This document shows, in pieces, positions 47,475 through 55,855 of a stretch of 64,000 bases of DNA; position 1 is the stretch's first letter, and the number at the start of each line of letters is the position of its first letter. Source of the DNA: Streptomyces endocoffeicus (GTDB taxonomy: Bacteria; Actinomycetota; Actinomycetes; Streptomycetales; Streptomycetaceae); the NCBI RefSeq assembly GCF_016741935.1, contig NZ_JAERRG010000011.1, positions 62,001 to 126,000 of the forward strand, in the 5' to 3' direction. The notes under the pieces were generated by a model. The model made no database searches, was not told the origin of the DNA, and saw only the letters and a program-made list of their open reading frames with translations. The position numbers and the translations under genes are program-made.

Positions 47475-48218
47475 ATGGCCTTGGAATTACATGGTGTCTC
47501 CTTCCGGTACAACCGGAAGACGACCGTTCTCGACGGCTTCGACCTTCGCGTCAGCAGCGCGGCAACGGTGCTGCTCGGCCCGAACGGGGCTGGGAAGTCC
47601 ACGCTCATGGCGCTGGCCGCTTCCCAGCTCAAGCCCCTGGACGGCACTGTCACCTGGAAGGGCCGCGACCCCGCGGCCCGCAAGGATGTGAGGGCGTACC
47701 GGAAGGCAGTGGCCTGGCTGCCGCAGCACATCACGCCCGTACCGGGCCTGACCGTACGGGAGCAAGTCGCCTTCGCCGGGTGGCTCAAAGGCATGAACCG
47801 CTCTGATGCCTGGAAGGCATCGGCCACCACTCTCGGCCGTGTCGGCCTGGACAAGCTCGCCGACCGCCGCAGCCACCAGGTCTCCGGTGGCCAACTGCGC
47901 CGGATGGGCATCGCCGGCGCCCTCACCCACCACAGCGAGCTCATCCTCATGGACGAGCCGACCGCGGGCCTGGACCCCACTCAGCGCAAGGTCTTCCGGT
48001 CCTTACTCGAACAGCTCGCCGACGACGTGCACATCGTCGTCTCCACCCACCAGACCGAAGACCTCGCCGACCTCTACCAGCACGTGGTCGTCCTGGACCG
48101 GGGCACGGTGCGCTTCCACGGCACCACCGCCGAATTCCATGCCATGGCCGACAACGCCCAGGGGCCTCGCGAGCGCGCGGAAGCGGCCTACGCCCAGCTC
48201 GTGGGCGAGGAGATCTGA
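47475..48218 (+). CDS. ABC transporter ATP-binding protein
   Basis: A 247-residue export-type ATPase. Walker A is LLGPNGAGKST, the Q-loop WLPQHITPVPG, the signature QVSGGQLRRMG, Walker B ELILMDEPTAGLD and the switch His in VVSTHQTED. The ATG at 47475 starts MALELHGVSF. Codon 177 is TTA (48003-48005), so the cassette may be bldA-dependent. The next gene starts 3 bp after its stop, and together with two membrane proteins it forms an exporter or resistance cassette. Confidence 0.93.
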   Translation: MALELHGVSFRYNRKTTVLDGFDLRVSSAATVLLGPNGAGKSTLMALAASQLKPLDGTVTWKGRDPAARKDVRAYRKAVAWLPQHITPVPGLTVREQVAFAGWLKGMNRSDAWKASATTLGRVGLDKLADRRSHQVSGGQLRRMGIAGALTHHSELILMDEPTAGLDPTQRKVFRSLLEQLADDVHIVVSTHQTEDLADLYQHVVVLDRGTVRFHGTTAEFHAMADNAQGPRERAEAAYAQLVGEEI

Positions 48219-48221
48219 CCC

Positions 48222-49490
48222 ATGCTGCTCCGTACCGTCGTCCGCGTCTCGTCCGGTACCCGTCTCCTGCCGTTTCTGGCCGGCTTCATCGTCATCGCCC
48301 TCAGCGACAACTTGTCCGAGTGGGTCACGCCCCACTACTGGCTCTCCGCCACCGGCACCGCGAGCCTGGCCCTCTCCTTCGTGGGCCCCGCGTGTGCCGG
48401 AGCCGGTGCCTGGGAGGGAAGCCGGCTCAGGCGCGCACGTATCTCCGACCAGAACGCGGTGCGCTCGCCGCTGGCCATCGCCTTCCCTCTCCTGCTGCCG
48501 GTGTTCGTGATGGGCGTGGTCGGCATGACCGCGGCCCTGTACGTCTCCGCGGCCGCCGCCGACGTCGGCTTCGGCATGCCGAATCTCGGCATCCTGGTGG
48601 TCGAAGCGGTGCTGCTCGCGGCCAACACCCTGGTCGGCTTCGTTCTGGGTCGTCTGTGGGCTCCGATCGTCGCGGTGCCGGTCACGCTGATCGCGAGCTT
48701 CGTCGCCAACGCCTACCCGGTCTCCTGGAGCATCCTGTGGATCCGCCACCTGGTGGGCGGAGGACTGCAGGACTGCTGCATGCTCGACCAGAGCCTGGAC
48801 GTATGGGCGCTGGTCAGCGCGGGAGCGTTCGGTACGGGGGTCTGTCTGTCCGCCGTCGTGCTGATCCAGTACCGGAAGGCCGTCCCCGCCGTCGTCGCCG
48901 CGGCCGCGCTGCTCGTCGGGGGGTTCGCGGGCGGTGCCGCCTCCGCCCATGGCATGGGGGCCGACCCGGTGACCTCCCGCCCGGTCGGCGACCTGGTGTG
49001 CGACCACGGTCGGCCCCGCATCTGCCTGTGGCCCGAGATGGACCAGCGAGCCGACATGGTCCGCACCGAGTCACGCAAGGCCGTCGCAAGGCTCCGTCAG
49101 GCCGGCGTCGCGGTGCCCGCCACACTGACCATGGCCGACCGGCCAGGCCCTGACGAGACCAAGCTCGCCATCGGGCCCGGCATCAGTGCCCTCGGTGTGC
49201 CCACCGGCGTGGCGGCAGGGCTCCTTCCACCATCGCCTGCCTGCGCGGACAGCGGAGAGCCCTACCCGGCCGCCGACGCCTACGGCCCCGTCGGAGCGTG
49301 GCTTTCCCTCACTGCCGGCGCCTCGCCCCGGACCCTCACTAACCGGGTGGCACCGCGAGAACTGGCCCTGGCCCAGCACGTCCTCAAACAGTCCCGACAG
49401 GCCCAGCTCGACTGGTACGAGCGCAACACCCGCGCCATGCGATCGTGCGACGTACGCCCCCACTTGGGCATGGACGGGAGCCACCGATGA
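48222..49490 (+). CDS. ABC cassette membrane protein with extracytoplasmic domain
   Basis: A 422-residue protein. Six hydrophobic segments span residues 15-240 (for example LPFLAGFIVIALSD, LVVEAVLLAANTLVGFVLG, VVAAAALLVGGFAGG). A soluble C-terminal domain of about 170 residues follows with Cys in LVCDHGRPRICLWP, SPACADSG and RSCDV. Layout resembles DUF7224-like subunits found beside Streptomyces ABC ATPases. It probably forms part of the permease. Its stop overlaps the next start (ATGA at 49487). Confidence 0.7.
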   Translation: MLLRTVVRVSSGTRLLPFLAGFIVIALSDNLSEWVTPHYWLSATGTASLALSFVGPACAGAGAWEGSRLRRARISDQNAVRSPLAIAFPLLLPVFVMGVVGMTAALYVSAAAADVGFGMPNLGILVVEAVLLAANTLVGFVLGRLWAPIVAVPVTLIASFVANAYPVSWSILWIRHLVGGGLQDCCMLDQSLDVWALVSAGAFGTGVCLSAVVLIQYRKAVPAVVAAAALLVGGFAGGAASAHGMGADPVTSRPVGDLVCDHGRPRICLWPEMDQRADMVRTESRKAVARLRQAGVAVPATLTMADRPGPDETKLAIGPGISALGVPTGVAAGLLPPSPACADSGEPYPAADAYGPVGAWLSLTAGASPRTLTNRVAPRELALAQHVLKQSRQAQLDWYERNTRAMRSCDVRPHLGMDGSHR

Positions 49491-50080
49491 ACTGGTGGCT
49501 GAAGGCTCGCGCCGTTCCCGCGCTGAGTGTGTCCGTCGTCGTGACCAATGCGGTGGGACTCCTCATGGGCAACGCCGAACTCCCTGTGCCCGTGCTGACC
49601 GGCCAGTCCGGACACTTCCTCGTCGGCCACCTCATCACACTGCTGCCGGCGGTGATGCTGCTCCACGGCATGGGACGCGGCGACCTGCGCACCGAAGGCG
49701 TCGCCTGCCGGCCCGTTCGGAGGTGGGACGCCGCGCTCGGCTCGGCGGTCGCCGCCACCGGGGCGGGGGTGGCAGCCCTCTGCTACGTCCTGGGGGCCGA
49801 CAGCATCGCCTTGGTGCTGGGGCGCAACATCGCCGGATACGTCGGCCTGGCGCTGCTGCTGTTTCCCTTCCTCGGCCACCGCATCGCGGCTGTCACCGTC
49901 GCCGTCGTGCCCCTGCTGTGCGCGGCGGCCGGCTGGCGAAGCGGCGGTCGCCCCGAGCCCTGGGCCTGGATCCTGTACCCCGCGAACTCCCTGGTCGCCC
50001 CGCTCATCACGGCAGCCATCGTCCTCGTGGGCATTCTCGTCTGCCTCACCCGGCGGGACCCGTTGCGGTCCGCTCACTGA
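49487..50080 (+). CDS. ABC cassette integral membrane protein
   Basis: A 197-residue hydrophobic protein with about five TM segments (ALSVSVVVTNAVGLLMG, LITLLPAVMLLHGMG, ALGSAVAATGAGVAALCYVL, GYVGLALLLFPFLG, LITAAIVLVGILVCL). It overlaps the preceding gene by 4 bp and ends the cassette. No named family recognised; by position it is a second permease subunit. Confidence 0.75.
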   Translation: MNWWLKARAVPALSVSVVVTNAVGLLMGNAELPVPVLTGQSGHFLVGHLITLLPAVMLLHGMGRGDLRTEGVACRPVRRWDAALGSAVAATGAGVAALCYVLGADSIALVLGRNIAGYVGLALLLFPFLGHRIAAVTVAVVPLLCAAAGWRSGGRPEPWAWILYPANSLVAPLITAAIVLVGILVCLTRRDPLRSAH

Positions 50081-50139
50081 GGAAGGCAGACAGCGGCGGG
50101 GCCCGAGGGCCCCGGCTGCGTGCCCGCCGGGATGCTGCG

Positions 50140-50718
50140 TCAGACCATGGCGAGCCGGTCCACCAGCAGCTCCACCCTCGGCTCGGCGTCCTCGGGCAGC
50201 AGGCGGCCCGTTCGGGTCAGGGTGGCGAGCCCGTGCAGGGCCGCCCAGAACATCTCGGTGAACAGCCCCGGGGCGATGCCGTCCCCGGCGACCTCGGCGA
50301 GGCATTCGAGCAGGGCGGCGAAGGCGTCCTTCAGCGGCTCGGGGGTGTCCTCCCGCGCGTACGCCAGGCCGCCGTCGAGCTGGAACAAGGCGTCGTAGAC
50401 CGCCGGGTTGCGCTCGGCGAAGTCGAGGTAGGCGCGGGCCAGGGCGGTGACCCGGGCGCGCGGGTCGTCCTCGGCGGAGGTCGCGGCCCGCACCGCCGCG
50501 GCCATCTCGGTGGCGCCCTCCAGGGCGACGGCGCCGATGATCTCGCGCTTGCCGCGGAAGTGGCTGTAGAGGACGGGCTGACTGTATTCGATGCGCTCGG
50601 CGAGCTGGCGGGTGGTGACCGCGTCCCAGCCCTGCTGCTCGGCGAGTTCGCGGGCTGTCGCCACGATGAGGCGCTCGCGCTCCGCCCGTTCGCGCTGCTT
50701 GCGTTCTTGTACCGACAT
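50140..50718 (-). CDS. TetR-family regulator
   Basis: A 192-residue TetR repressor. The HTH is LIVATARELAEQQGWDAVTTRQLAERI followed by YSQPVLYSHFRGKREII. A C-terminal TetR_C_13/WHG-like domain follows. It is divergent from a DUF1772-like membrane protein gene across a 90-bp region carrying three CTAG-N5-CTAG-like sites. It should repress both genes. Confidence 0.9.
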   Translation of the reverse strand: MSVQERKQRERAERERLIVATARELAEQQGWDAVTTRQLAERIEYSQPVLYSHFRGKREIIGAVALEGATEMAAAVRAATSAEDDPRARVTALARAYLDFAERNPAVYDALFQLDGGLAYAREDTPEPLKDAFAALLECLAEVAGDGIAPGLFTEMFWAALHGLATLTRTGRLLPEDAEPRVELLVDRLAMV

Positions 50719-50727
50719 AAAACGATC

Positions 50728-50791
50728 CTAGCATTACTAGACAATCGAGCGGCAGCAGTACTAGCGTTGCCTCATCGGCTAGCAGTACTAG
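50728..50791. promoter_or_regulatory. Three CTAG-type TetR operator sites
   Basis: CTAGCATTACTAG (50728-50740), the partial CAGCAGTACTAG (50753-50764) and CTAGCAGTACTAG (50779-50791) lie between the divergent TetR and DUF1772-like genes at about 25-bp spacing. CTAG is rare in this GC-rich DNA, which makes the cluster stand out. Confidence 0.75.
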
Positions 50792-50808
50792 ATTCGAAGA
50801 GGGGCATC

Positions 50809-51255
50809 ATGCTCAACGCACTCGAGGTCGTCACCACCGTGATCGTCGGCGTGATGGTGGGGGTGGAGTTCTCCGTCGCCTTCATCATGAACCGGATCCT
50901 GGACGCGCTTCCCGAGGACAGCGGCCAGCTTGGCCACGCCCACGGCGGCCGGATGCTCGGCGCCCTGATGCCGTTCTGGTACATAGGCTCGCTCGTCCTC
51001 AGCGCGATCTGGGCCGTCGCCGGATGGCACCACGGCGGGGCCGGACTCGTCGTCACCGCCGCCGGCCTGCTGATCGTCAGCGTGGTCATGTCGATGCTGC
51101 TGCTCGTCCCGATCAACAACCGGAACAGGACCTGGACCCCCGAGAACCGGCCCGCCGACTGGAAGCAGCAGCTGCACCGCTGGAACCGCTACCACTACGT
51201 CCGCGTGGCCGTCATCATCGCCGCCTTCACCCTGCTGGTCGCCGCCCTCGCCTGA
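50809..51255 (+). CDS. DUF1772-like integral membrane protein
   Basis: A 148-residue protein with four predicted TM helices: VVTTVIVGVMVGVEFSVAF, LMPFWYIGSLVLSAIWAV, LVVTAAGLLIVSVVMSMLLL and VRVAVIIAAFTLLVAAL. The internal VPINNRNRTW and WNRYHYVR patterns fit DUF1772 (anthrone-oxygenase-like) proteins. The ATG at 50809 follows GAAGAGGGGC. Expression is probably controlled by the divergent TetR. Confidence 0.8.
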   Translation: MLNALEVVTTVIVGVMVGVEFSVAFIMNRILDALPEDSGQLGHAHGGRMLGALMPFWYIGSLVLSAIWAVAGWHHGGAGLVVTAAGLLIVSVVMSMLLLVPINNRNRTWTPENRPADWKQQLHRWNRYHYVRVAVIIAAFTLLVAALA

Positions 51256-51533
51256 TATCAAAGCCGCCCCGACATGCGCTGGTTCGCCCCTGCATATCGA
51301 CGGCTTTCGCCCCGTCGGGGTGAGCCCGAGAGGGCTTCGGATTACTGACCCCGCGGGCCGACGCCGCGCCGGTGGCGCACAATCCCCACTCCCCGGGGGC
51401 GGCTGACCACCGAAATCCCGGCATCCGGGAACGCGACGGCACCCCGACGGGAGGCGCCTCCCAGCCGTAGCCGGAGGCGACCCAAGCCCTAAAAGGGGCT
51501 GCGGAGGGGGACGGGTCTTGCCACGCTGTGCGG

Positions 51534-52280
51534 ATGGACCGTCAACGGAGATCCCATCTCGCGCACGCCGACCACCCGATCGCCGCCCCGATCGCCGACG
51601 AGTCGGTGGCCCGACTGCTCGACCGGGCGGTGGCGGACGAGGCCGACCATGCCCTCGACCTCGGCTGCGGAGGCGGCGAATGGCTGCGGCGGCTGCTGGT
51701 CCGCTATCCGTGGATGCGCGCCGAGGGGGTGGACATCCACACCGCGGCCCTGGAGCAGGCGCGCGAGGGCGCGGAGGAGTCCGAGGTCGCGGACCGGCTG
51801 ATCCTCCATGAGATGGACGCCGCGGTCTTCGCCTCGGCGCACCGCTTCGACGTGGTCCTGAGCGTCGGCGCCGCGCACGCCTTCGGCGGCCTGCTGCCCA
51901 CCCTCGCGGCGGCGCGCGAACTCCTCGCCCCGGACGGCCATGTCCTGGTGGGCGACGGCTTCTGGGAGCGCGAACCCGACGCCGCCGCCCTCTCCGCGCT
52001 GGGCGCCACGTGGGACGACTACGCGGACCTCGCGACCACCGTGGACCGCGTCGTCGCGGACGGCTGGACGCCGGTCTACGGCCATGTCAGCACGGCCGGG
52101 GAGTGGGACGACTACGAGTGGTCCTGGACCGGCTCCCTCTCCCGCTGGGCCCTGGACCACCGCGAGGAACCCGACGCCCTGGACGCGTACAAGGTCGCCG
52201 CCGAACACCGTTCCCAGTGGCTGTCCGGCTACCGGGGCACGCTGGGCTTCGTCACGCTCGTACTGCGCCGGAGTCCCTGA
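51534..52280 (+). CDS. SAM-dependent methyltransferase
   Basis: A 248-residue class I methyltransferase. The SAM-binding motif I is HALDLGCGGGEWL, with motif II acidic GVDIHTAALEQA. LLAPDGHVLVGDGFWE follows on strand 5. A C-terminal half rich in Trp/Tyr (GEWDDYEWSWTGSLSRW) probably recognises substrate. ATG 51534 is used; a GTG two codons upstream is equally placed and neither has a clear ribosome-binding site. Substrate unknown. Confidence 0.85.
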   Translation: MDRQRRSHLAHADHPIAAPIADESVARLLDRAVADEADHALDLGCGGGEWLRRLLVRYPWMRAEGVDIHTAALEQAREGAEESEVADRLILHEMDAAVFASAHRFDVVLSVGAAHAFGGLLPTLAAARELLAPDGHVLVGDGFWEREPDAAALSALGATWDDYADLATTVDRVVADGWTPVYGHVSTAGEWDDYEWSWTGSLSRWALDHREEPDALDAYKVAAEHRSQWLSGYRGTLGFVTLVLRRSP

Positions 52281-52301
52281 GCGTCACGGTGATCTCGGTG
52301 C

Positions 52302-52646
52302 CTAAGCGGCTTCGTGAGCGGTGAGCGTCACGCGTGCGTCGGCCTCGTCGATGGCGATGTTCAACGACGCGTTCAGCCCCTTGGCCAGCTTCGCGAGAAG
52401 GGGCAGCGTGGGCACGGTGTCGGAGCCCTCGATCCGGGAGATCTTGGCCTGGGTCAACCCGGTGCGGGCGGCCAGTTCGGTCTGGGACAGCCCGAGTTCC
52501 ATGCGGCGGTCGTAGACGACTTTGGCCAGCGCCATGGACAGGCGGTGCTCCTGACGCTCCTGCTCGACCTCGGCGGACTCCTGGTAACCCTCGGCATGCT
52601 TGCGCTCGCTCGCCCGCTTCCAGTGGCTGTGCAACGCGTCGTTCAT
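52302..52646 (-). CDS. XRE-family HTH protein (orphan antitoxin-like)
   Basis: A 114-residue protein with a central XRE HTH (VVYDRRMELGLSQTELAARTGLTQAKISRIEG) preceded by a charged helix (KHAEGYQESAEVEQERQEHR). The shape is that of HigA-type antitoxins, but no HigB/RelE toxin gene is beside it. The ATG at 52646 is chosen; a GTG at 52667 is possible. Confidence 0.8.
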   Translation of the reverse strand: MNDALHSHWKRASERKHAEGYQESAEVEQERQEHRLSMALAKVVYDRRMELGLSQTELAARTGLTQAKISRIEGSDTVPTLPLLAKLAKGLNASLNIAIDEADARVTLTAHEAA

Positions 52647-52710
52647 GTCGTGCACGATATTCGCCACATGGGGAACGAGGGGTGTTCATCCGCATGAGAG
52701 GCGTTGTCAG

Positions 52711-52725
52711 TGGTCGATGCGACCA
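52711..52725. promoter_or_regulatory. Inverted repeat at methyltransferase-Nudix promoter
   Basis: TGGTCG-ATG-CGACCA is a perfect 6-bp inverted repeat ending 7 bp before the fusion gene's ATG, in the region shared with the divergent XRE gene. It is a candidate binding site for that XRE protein. Confidence 0.45.
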
Positions 52726-52732
52726 TCGCGGC

Positions 52733-53845
52733 ATGCGTGCAGAGAGCTCGACCACCGCCTACTGGGACGCCGCCGCCGGGGGTTTCGACGATGAGCCGGA
52801 TCATGGGCTGCGGGACCCGGCCGTGCGGGAGGCGTGGGCCGGGCGGCTGCGGGGGTGGTTGCCCGGGCGGGCCGTGGATGTGCTTGACCTCGGGTGCGGC
52901 ACGGGGAGCCTCGCGTTGCTCGCGGCCGAGTGGGGGCATCGGGTGACGGGGGTCGATCGGTCGCCGCGCATGGTCGAGCTGGCGCGGGCGAAGCTGGCCG
53001 GGACGGGGGCCAGTGTGATCGTCGGGGACGCGGCGGAGCCGCCCGTGGGGGAGGGGCGGTTCGATGTCGTGCTGGTGCGGCATCTGCTGTGGATGCTGCC
53101 GGATCAGCGGGCGGTGCTGCGGCGTTGGGTGCGGCTGCTGCGGCCGGGTGGGCGGCTGGTGCTGATCGAGGGGCGGTGGGGCGAGTCCGAGCCCGTCGGG
53201 CTGACCGCCACCGAGCTGGCCGCGCTGGTCGGGCCGTTGACGGAGCGGCTGTCGGTCGAGCAGCTCGCGCCGGACGCGGCGCTGTGGGGGCGGGCCGTGC
53301 ACGACGAGCGGTATGCCCTGGTGGCGGACCTCGCGCCGGTTCGGCGGCATCGGGAGATCGTCGATGTGCATCTGATCCTGCGCCGGGGCGGGGACGTCCT
53401 TCTCGCGCGGCGGGCGAATACGGGCTATGCGGATGGGCTGCTGCATGCCCCGTCCGGGCATGTCGAGGACGGTGAGGACGTGCGTGCCGCGATGCTTCGG
53501 GAGGCGGCCGAGGAGATCGGGATCAGCCTCGGCCTGGACGAGGTGCGGGTCGTGCTCGTGCTGCAGCACAAGGCGCCGACCGGGGACGCCCGTACGGGGT
53601 GGTTCTTCGAGGCGGAGGTGGGGGAGCGGGGAGAGGGCGGGCTCGAGCCCGTCAATCGGGAGCCCGAGAAGTGCTCGGAGCTGGGCTGGTTCCCGCTGGA
53701 CGCGTTGCCGGACGACATGGTGGCGTACTGCCGCGCGGGCCTCGAGGCGTATCGCGCAGGGCAGCGCTTCGCCCTCCACTGGCATGAGCCGGACGACCCC
53801 ATCGCGTACGCCCCCGAGGGGCCCGATCGGCTGACCCCGCTCTGA
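52733..53845 (+). CDS. Fusion of SAM methyltransferase and Nudix hydrolase
   Basis: A 370-residue two-domain enzyme. Residues 1-200 are a class I methyltransferase (DVLDLGCGTGSLALLAAEWG, GVDRSPRMVELAR, LRPGGRLVLIEGRWGE). Residues about 205-345 are a Nudix hydrolase with the full box: GHVEDGEDVR then LREAAEEIGI, all catalytic Gly, Arg and Glu present. The pairing suggests methylation linked to hydrolysis of a nucleoside-diphosphate compound, or housecleaning. The ATG at 52733 begins MRAESSTTAYWD; an in-frame ATG at 52694 lacks support. It overlaps no neighbour and faces the orphan XRE gene. Confidence 0.88.
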   Translation: MRAESSTTAYWDAAAGGFDDEPDHGLRDPAVREAWAGRLRGWLPGRAVDVLDLGCGTGSLALLAAEWGHRVTGVDRSPRMVELARAKLAGTGASVIVGDAAEPPVGEGRFDVVLVRHLLWMLPDQRAVLRRWVRLLRPGGRLVLIEGRWGESEPVGLTATELAALVGPLTERLSVEQLAPDAALWGRAVHDERYALVADLAPVRRHREIVDVHLILRRGGDVLLARRANTGYADGLLHAPSGHVEDGEDVRAAMLREAAEEIGISLGLDEVRVVLVLQHKAPTGDARTGWFFEAEVGERGEGGLEPVNREPEKCSELGWFPLDALPDDMVAYCRAGLEAYRAGQRFALHWHEPDDPIAYAPEGPDRLTPL

Positions 53846-53906
53846 CGGTCGGAGGTTCTGGGACGTTGTCCCGGTTAGCTAGACTCAAGCGCGAAGGGAG
53901 GGCGCG

Positions 53907-54497
53907 GTGAACGACAACGATCGAGACGCGGAGCGCGCGGCCCGGCCCAAGCGGGCGGACGCGCGGCGCAACGAGAAGGCGCTGCTCGAGGCCGCCGCCG
54001 CGGTGTTCGTCGCCTCGGGCGTGGAAGCGCCGATACGCGATATCGCGGCCAAGGCCGGTGTCGGGACGGCCACGATCTACCGCCACTTCCCGACCCGAGC
54101 CGACCTCATCGTCGCCGTCTACCGGCACCAGGTCGAGGCCCTCGCCGAGGCCGGTCCCGCCCTGCTGGCGAGCGGCGAGACCCCGCACACCGCGCTGGGG
54201 CGGTGGATCGACCTCTTTGTCGACTTCCTGGTCACCAAGCACGGCCTCGCCGCCGTGCTGCAGTCCGACGACTCCTGCTTCGACCCCCTGCACTCGTACT
54301 TCATCGACCGGCTCCTGCCCGTCTGCGATCAGCTGCTCGACGCCGCCGTCGCCTCGGGCGAGATCCGCTCCGGCCAGGACGCCTACGAGCTGATGCGCGG
54401 CGTCGGCAGCCTCTGCGCGGGCGCCGGTAACAACCCCCGCTACGACGCACGTCATCTCGTCGGGCTGCTCATCTCGGGTCTGCGCCGAACCCACTGA
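53907..54497 (+). CDS. TetR-family regulator
   Basis: A 196-residue TetR protein. HTH: KALLEAAAAVFVASGVEAPIRDIAAKAGVGTATIYRHFPTR is split here by DIAAKAG and TATIYRHFP, the recognition segment. The C-terminal domain (ELMRGVGSLCAGAGNNPRYDARHLVGLL) is of the type controlling SDR or efflux genes, but none is adjacent. GTG start 6 nt after GGGAGGG. Confidence 0.88.
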   Translation: MNDNDRDAERAARPKRADARRNEKALLEAAAAVFVASGVEAPIRDIAAKAGVGTATIYRHFPTRADLIVAVYRHQVEALAEAGPALLASGETPHTALGRWIDLFVDFLVTKHGLAAVLQSDDSCFDPLHSYFIDRLLPVCDQLLDAAVASGEIRSGQDAYELMRGVGSLCAGAGNNPRYDARHLVGLLISGLRRTH

Positions 54498-54520
54498 CGG
54501 GCTTGTCGTCCGGGCCCGCA

Positions 54521-54591
54521 GACCCGCCGACCCGCCGACCCGCCGACCCGCCGACCCGCCGACCCGCCGACCCGCCGACCCGTCGACCCGA
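54521..54591. repeat. 8-bp tandem repeat array after TetR
   Basis: About eight copies of GACCCGCC in tandem, then degenerate GACCCGTC/GACCCGAC units, in the convergent gap between the TetR and GNAT genes. Confidence 0.9.
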
Positions 54592-54707
54592 CGGCTCGGG
54601 GGCGCGCCGTGGGCCGTTGGGTGGGGCCGCATCCCCACCTCGGGCACGGTCCCTGGGCGGCAGACGTCCGGGGCGGGACCCGGTCCTCCGGAGACCGGTG
54701 CCGAGGG

Positions 54708-55661
54708 TTACGCCGAGAGCTCCCGTACGTAACGCCACTCCGTGGCCGCCGGTTCGTAGCCGAACCACTTGTTCACCGCCAGCATTGGACCGTTGTCGCC
54801 GTCGTTGCCGGTGAACGCCTCCCGGCAGCCCGCCGAGCGGGCGCGGTGGAGCGAGTCGTTCTTGGTCAGCTTGGCCAGGCCGCGGCCGCGGAAGGCGCGG
54901 AGGGTGCCCGTCATGCCCGACCAGTAGCGGCCCCGGCTGTCCGTGTGGGCCACGCTGTAGGCGGCCACAGTGCCGTCCACCACCGCCACCGATGTCAGCT
55001 CGCGATCGAGCGCGGGATGTTCCCAGGTCAGGGCCAGCCACTCGGCGTATGGCGGCGCGGCAGTGTCCACATCGCCCGGCTCGTCCGCCGTGCACTCCAC
55101 ATCCGCCTCGTACAGCGGACGCGGATCGTCCGCGAAGTCCGCCGCCGTGCGCAGCTCCACCCCGTCCGGGAGACCGTCCGGGAGACCATCCGGGAGGCCG
55201 CCCGCGCTCAGCGGCGGCAGCGCCGCCGCCGTCAGGTCCAGCCGCTGGACCCGGGAGCAGCGGCCGCGCCGGTAGCCGCGCCGCTCGGCGAAGGTCACCG
55301 AAGACGCCTCGTCCAGCGCCCAGGCGAAGATCTTCGCCGTGCCCAGCCCGGACAGATACTCCTCCGCCGCGGTCACCAGCGCCGAACCCGCGCCCCGCCC
55401 GCGCGCCTCCGCGCTCACCGTCGTATTGGCGAAGGCCAGCCCCGGCTCGTCGCTGTCGTGGAAGACGCCCACCTCGCTCGAGCCCACCACCTGCCCGTCC
55501 GCCTCGGCGACCAGCAGCCGGTAGTGCTGTTCGACGGGCGCGCTCTCCGACGTCCAGACCACCGTCCGGGGTGTGGTCACCAGAAAGGGGAAGGCGGAGC
55601 GCCGCGCCGCCGCCACGGCCTCCGCGTCGGTGGCCCGGAAATCGCGCACAGTCATGGTCAT
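54708..55661 (-). CDS. Double-domain GNAT acetyltransferase
   Basis: A 317-residue protein with two GNAT folds. The first (1-145) has the acetyl-CoA loop SAEARGRGAGSALV, and the second (about 165-317) has LRAFRGRGLAKLTK with YVAANNxxM-like MLAVNKWFGYEP. This resembles mycothiol synthase-like tandem GNATs but is shorter in motif match, so function is open. A GLPDGLPDGLPDG linker encoded by 12-bp repeats (55164-55203) joins the halves. ATG at 55661; MTMTVRDF has a second ATG two codons in. Confidence 0.87.
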   Translation of the reverse strand: MTMTVRDFRATDAEAVAAARRSAFPFLVTTPRTVVWTSESAPVEQHYRLLVAEADGQVVGSSEVGVFHDSDEPGLAFANTTVSAEARGRGAGSALVTAAEEYLSGLGTAKIFAWALDEASSVTFAERRGYRRGRCSRVQRLDLTAAALPPLSAGGLPDGLPDGLPDGVELRTAADFADDPRPLYEADVECTADEPGDVDTAAPPYAEWLALTWEHPALDRELTSVAVVDGTVAAYSVAHTDSRGRYWSGMTGTLRAFRGRGLAKLTKNDSLHRARSAGCREAFTGNDGDNGPMLAVNKWFGYEPAATEWRYVRELSA

Positions 55662-55740
55662 GGTTGCGCAGATTACGGCCTGTCAGCCCGGCCCGCCCGC
55701 CAATTCCCGCAGCTCGTGGGCTAGATCACCGGGGCCATGC

Positions 55741-55806
55741 GGTTCCCCGCGACCTGGCACACGGTTCCCCGCAACCTGTCACACCGTTCCCCTCGGCCTG
55801 GCACAC
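55741..55806. promoter_or_regulatory. Three exact-period 22-bp repeats upstream of GntR gene
   Basis: GGTTCCCCGCGACCTGGCAC-type units occupy 55741-55762, 55763-55784 and 55785-55806 with no gaps. The 22-bp period (about two helical turns) just upstream of a small GntR regulator gene suggests a multi-site operator; sequence drift between copies argues against very recent slippage. Confidence 0.65.
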
Positions 55807-55855
55807 AATGGGTGCCACAAACACCGTCCCGCACCCACGCCCCAGGAGCCCCAAC

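Noticed and set aside
47123..47806. A 227-codon frame overlapping the P450 start and the ABC ATPase
   Set aside because: Its second half is out of frame with the well-supported ABC gene. Only the first part has protein-like character, kept as a possible remnant.
52302..52646. Complete HigBA toxin-antitoxin locus
   Set aside because: Only the XRE/HigA-like gene is present; neither neighbour is a RelE/HigB toxin.
54521..54591. 8-bp GACCCGCC array as a functional structure
   Set aside because: Simple slippage repeat with no palindromy; listed only as a repeat.
55741..55806. 22-bp repeats as a CRISPR array
   Set aside because: Units are contiguous with no spacers, only three copies, and no cas genes are in the window.
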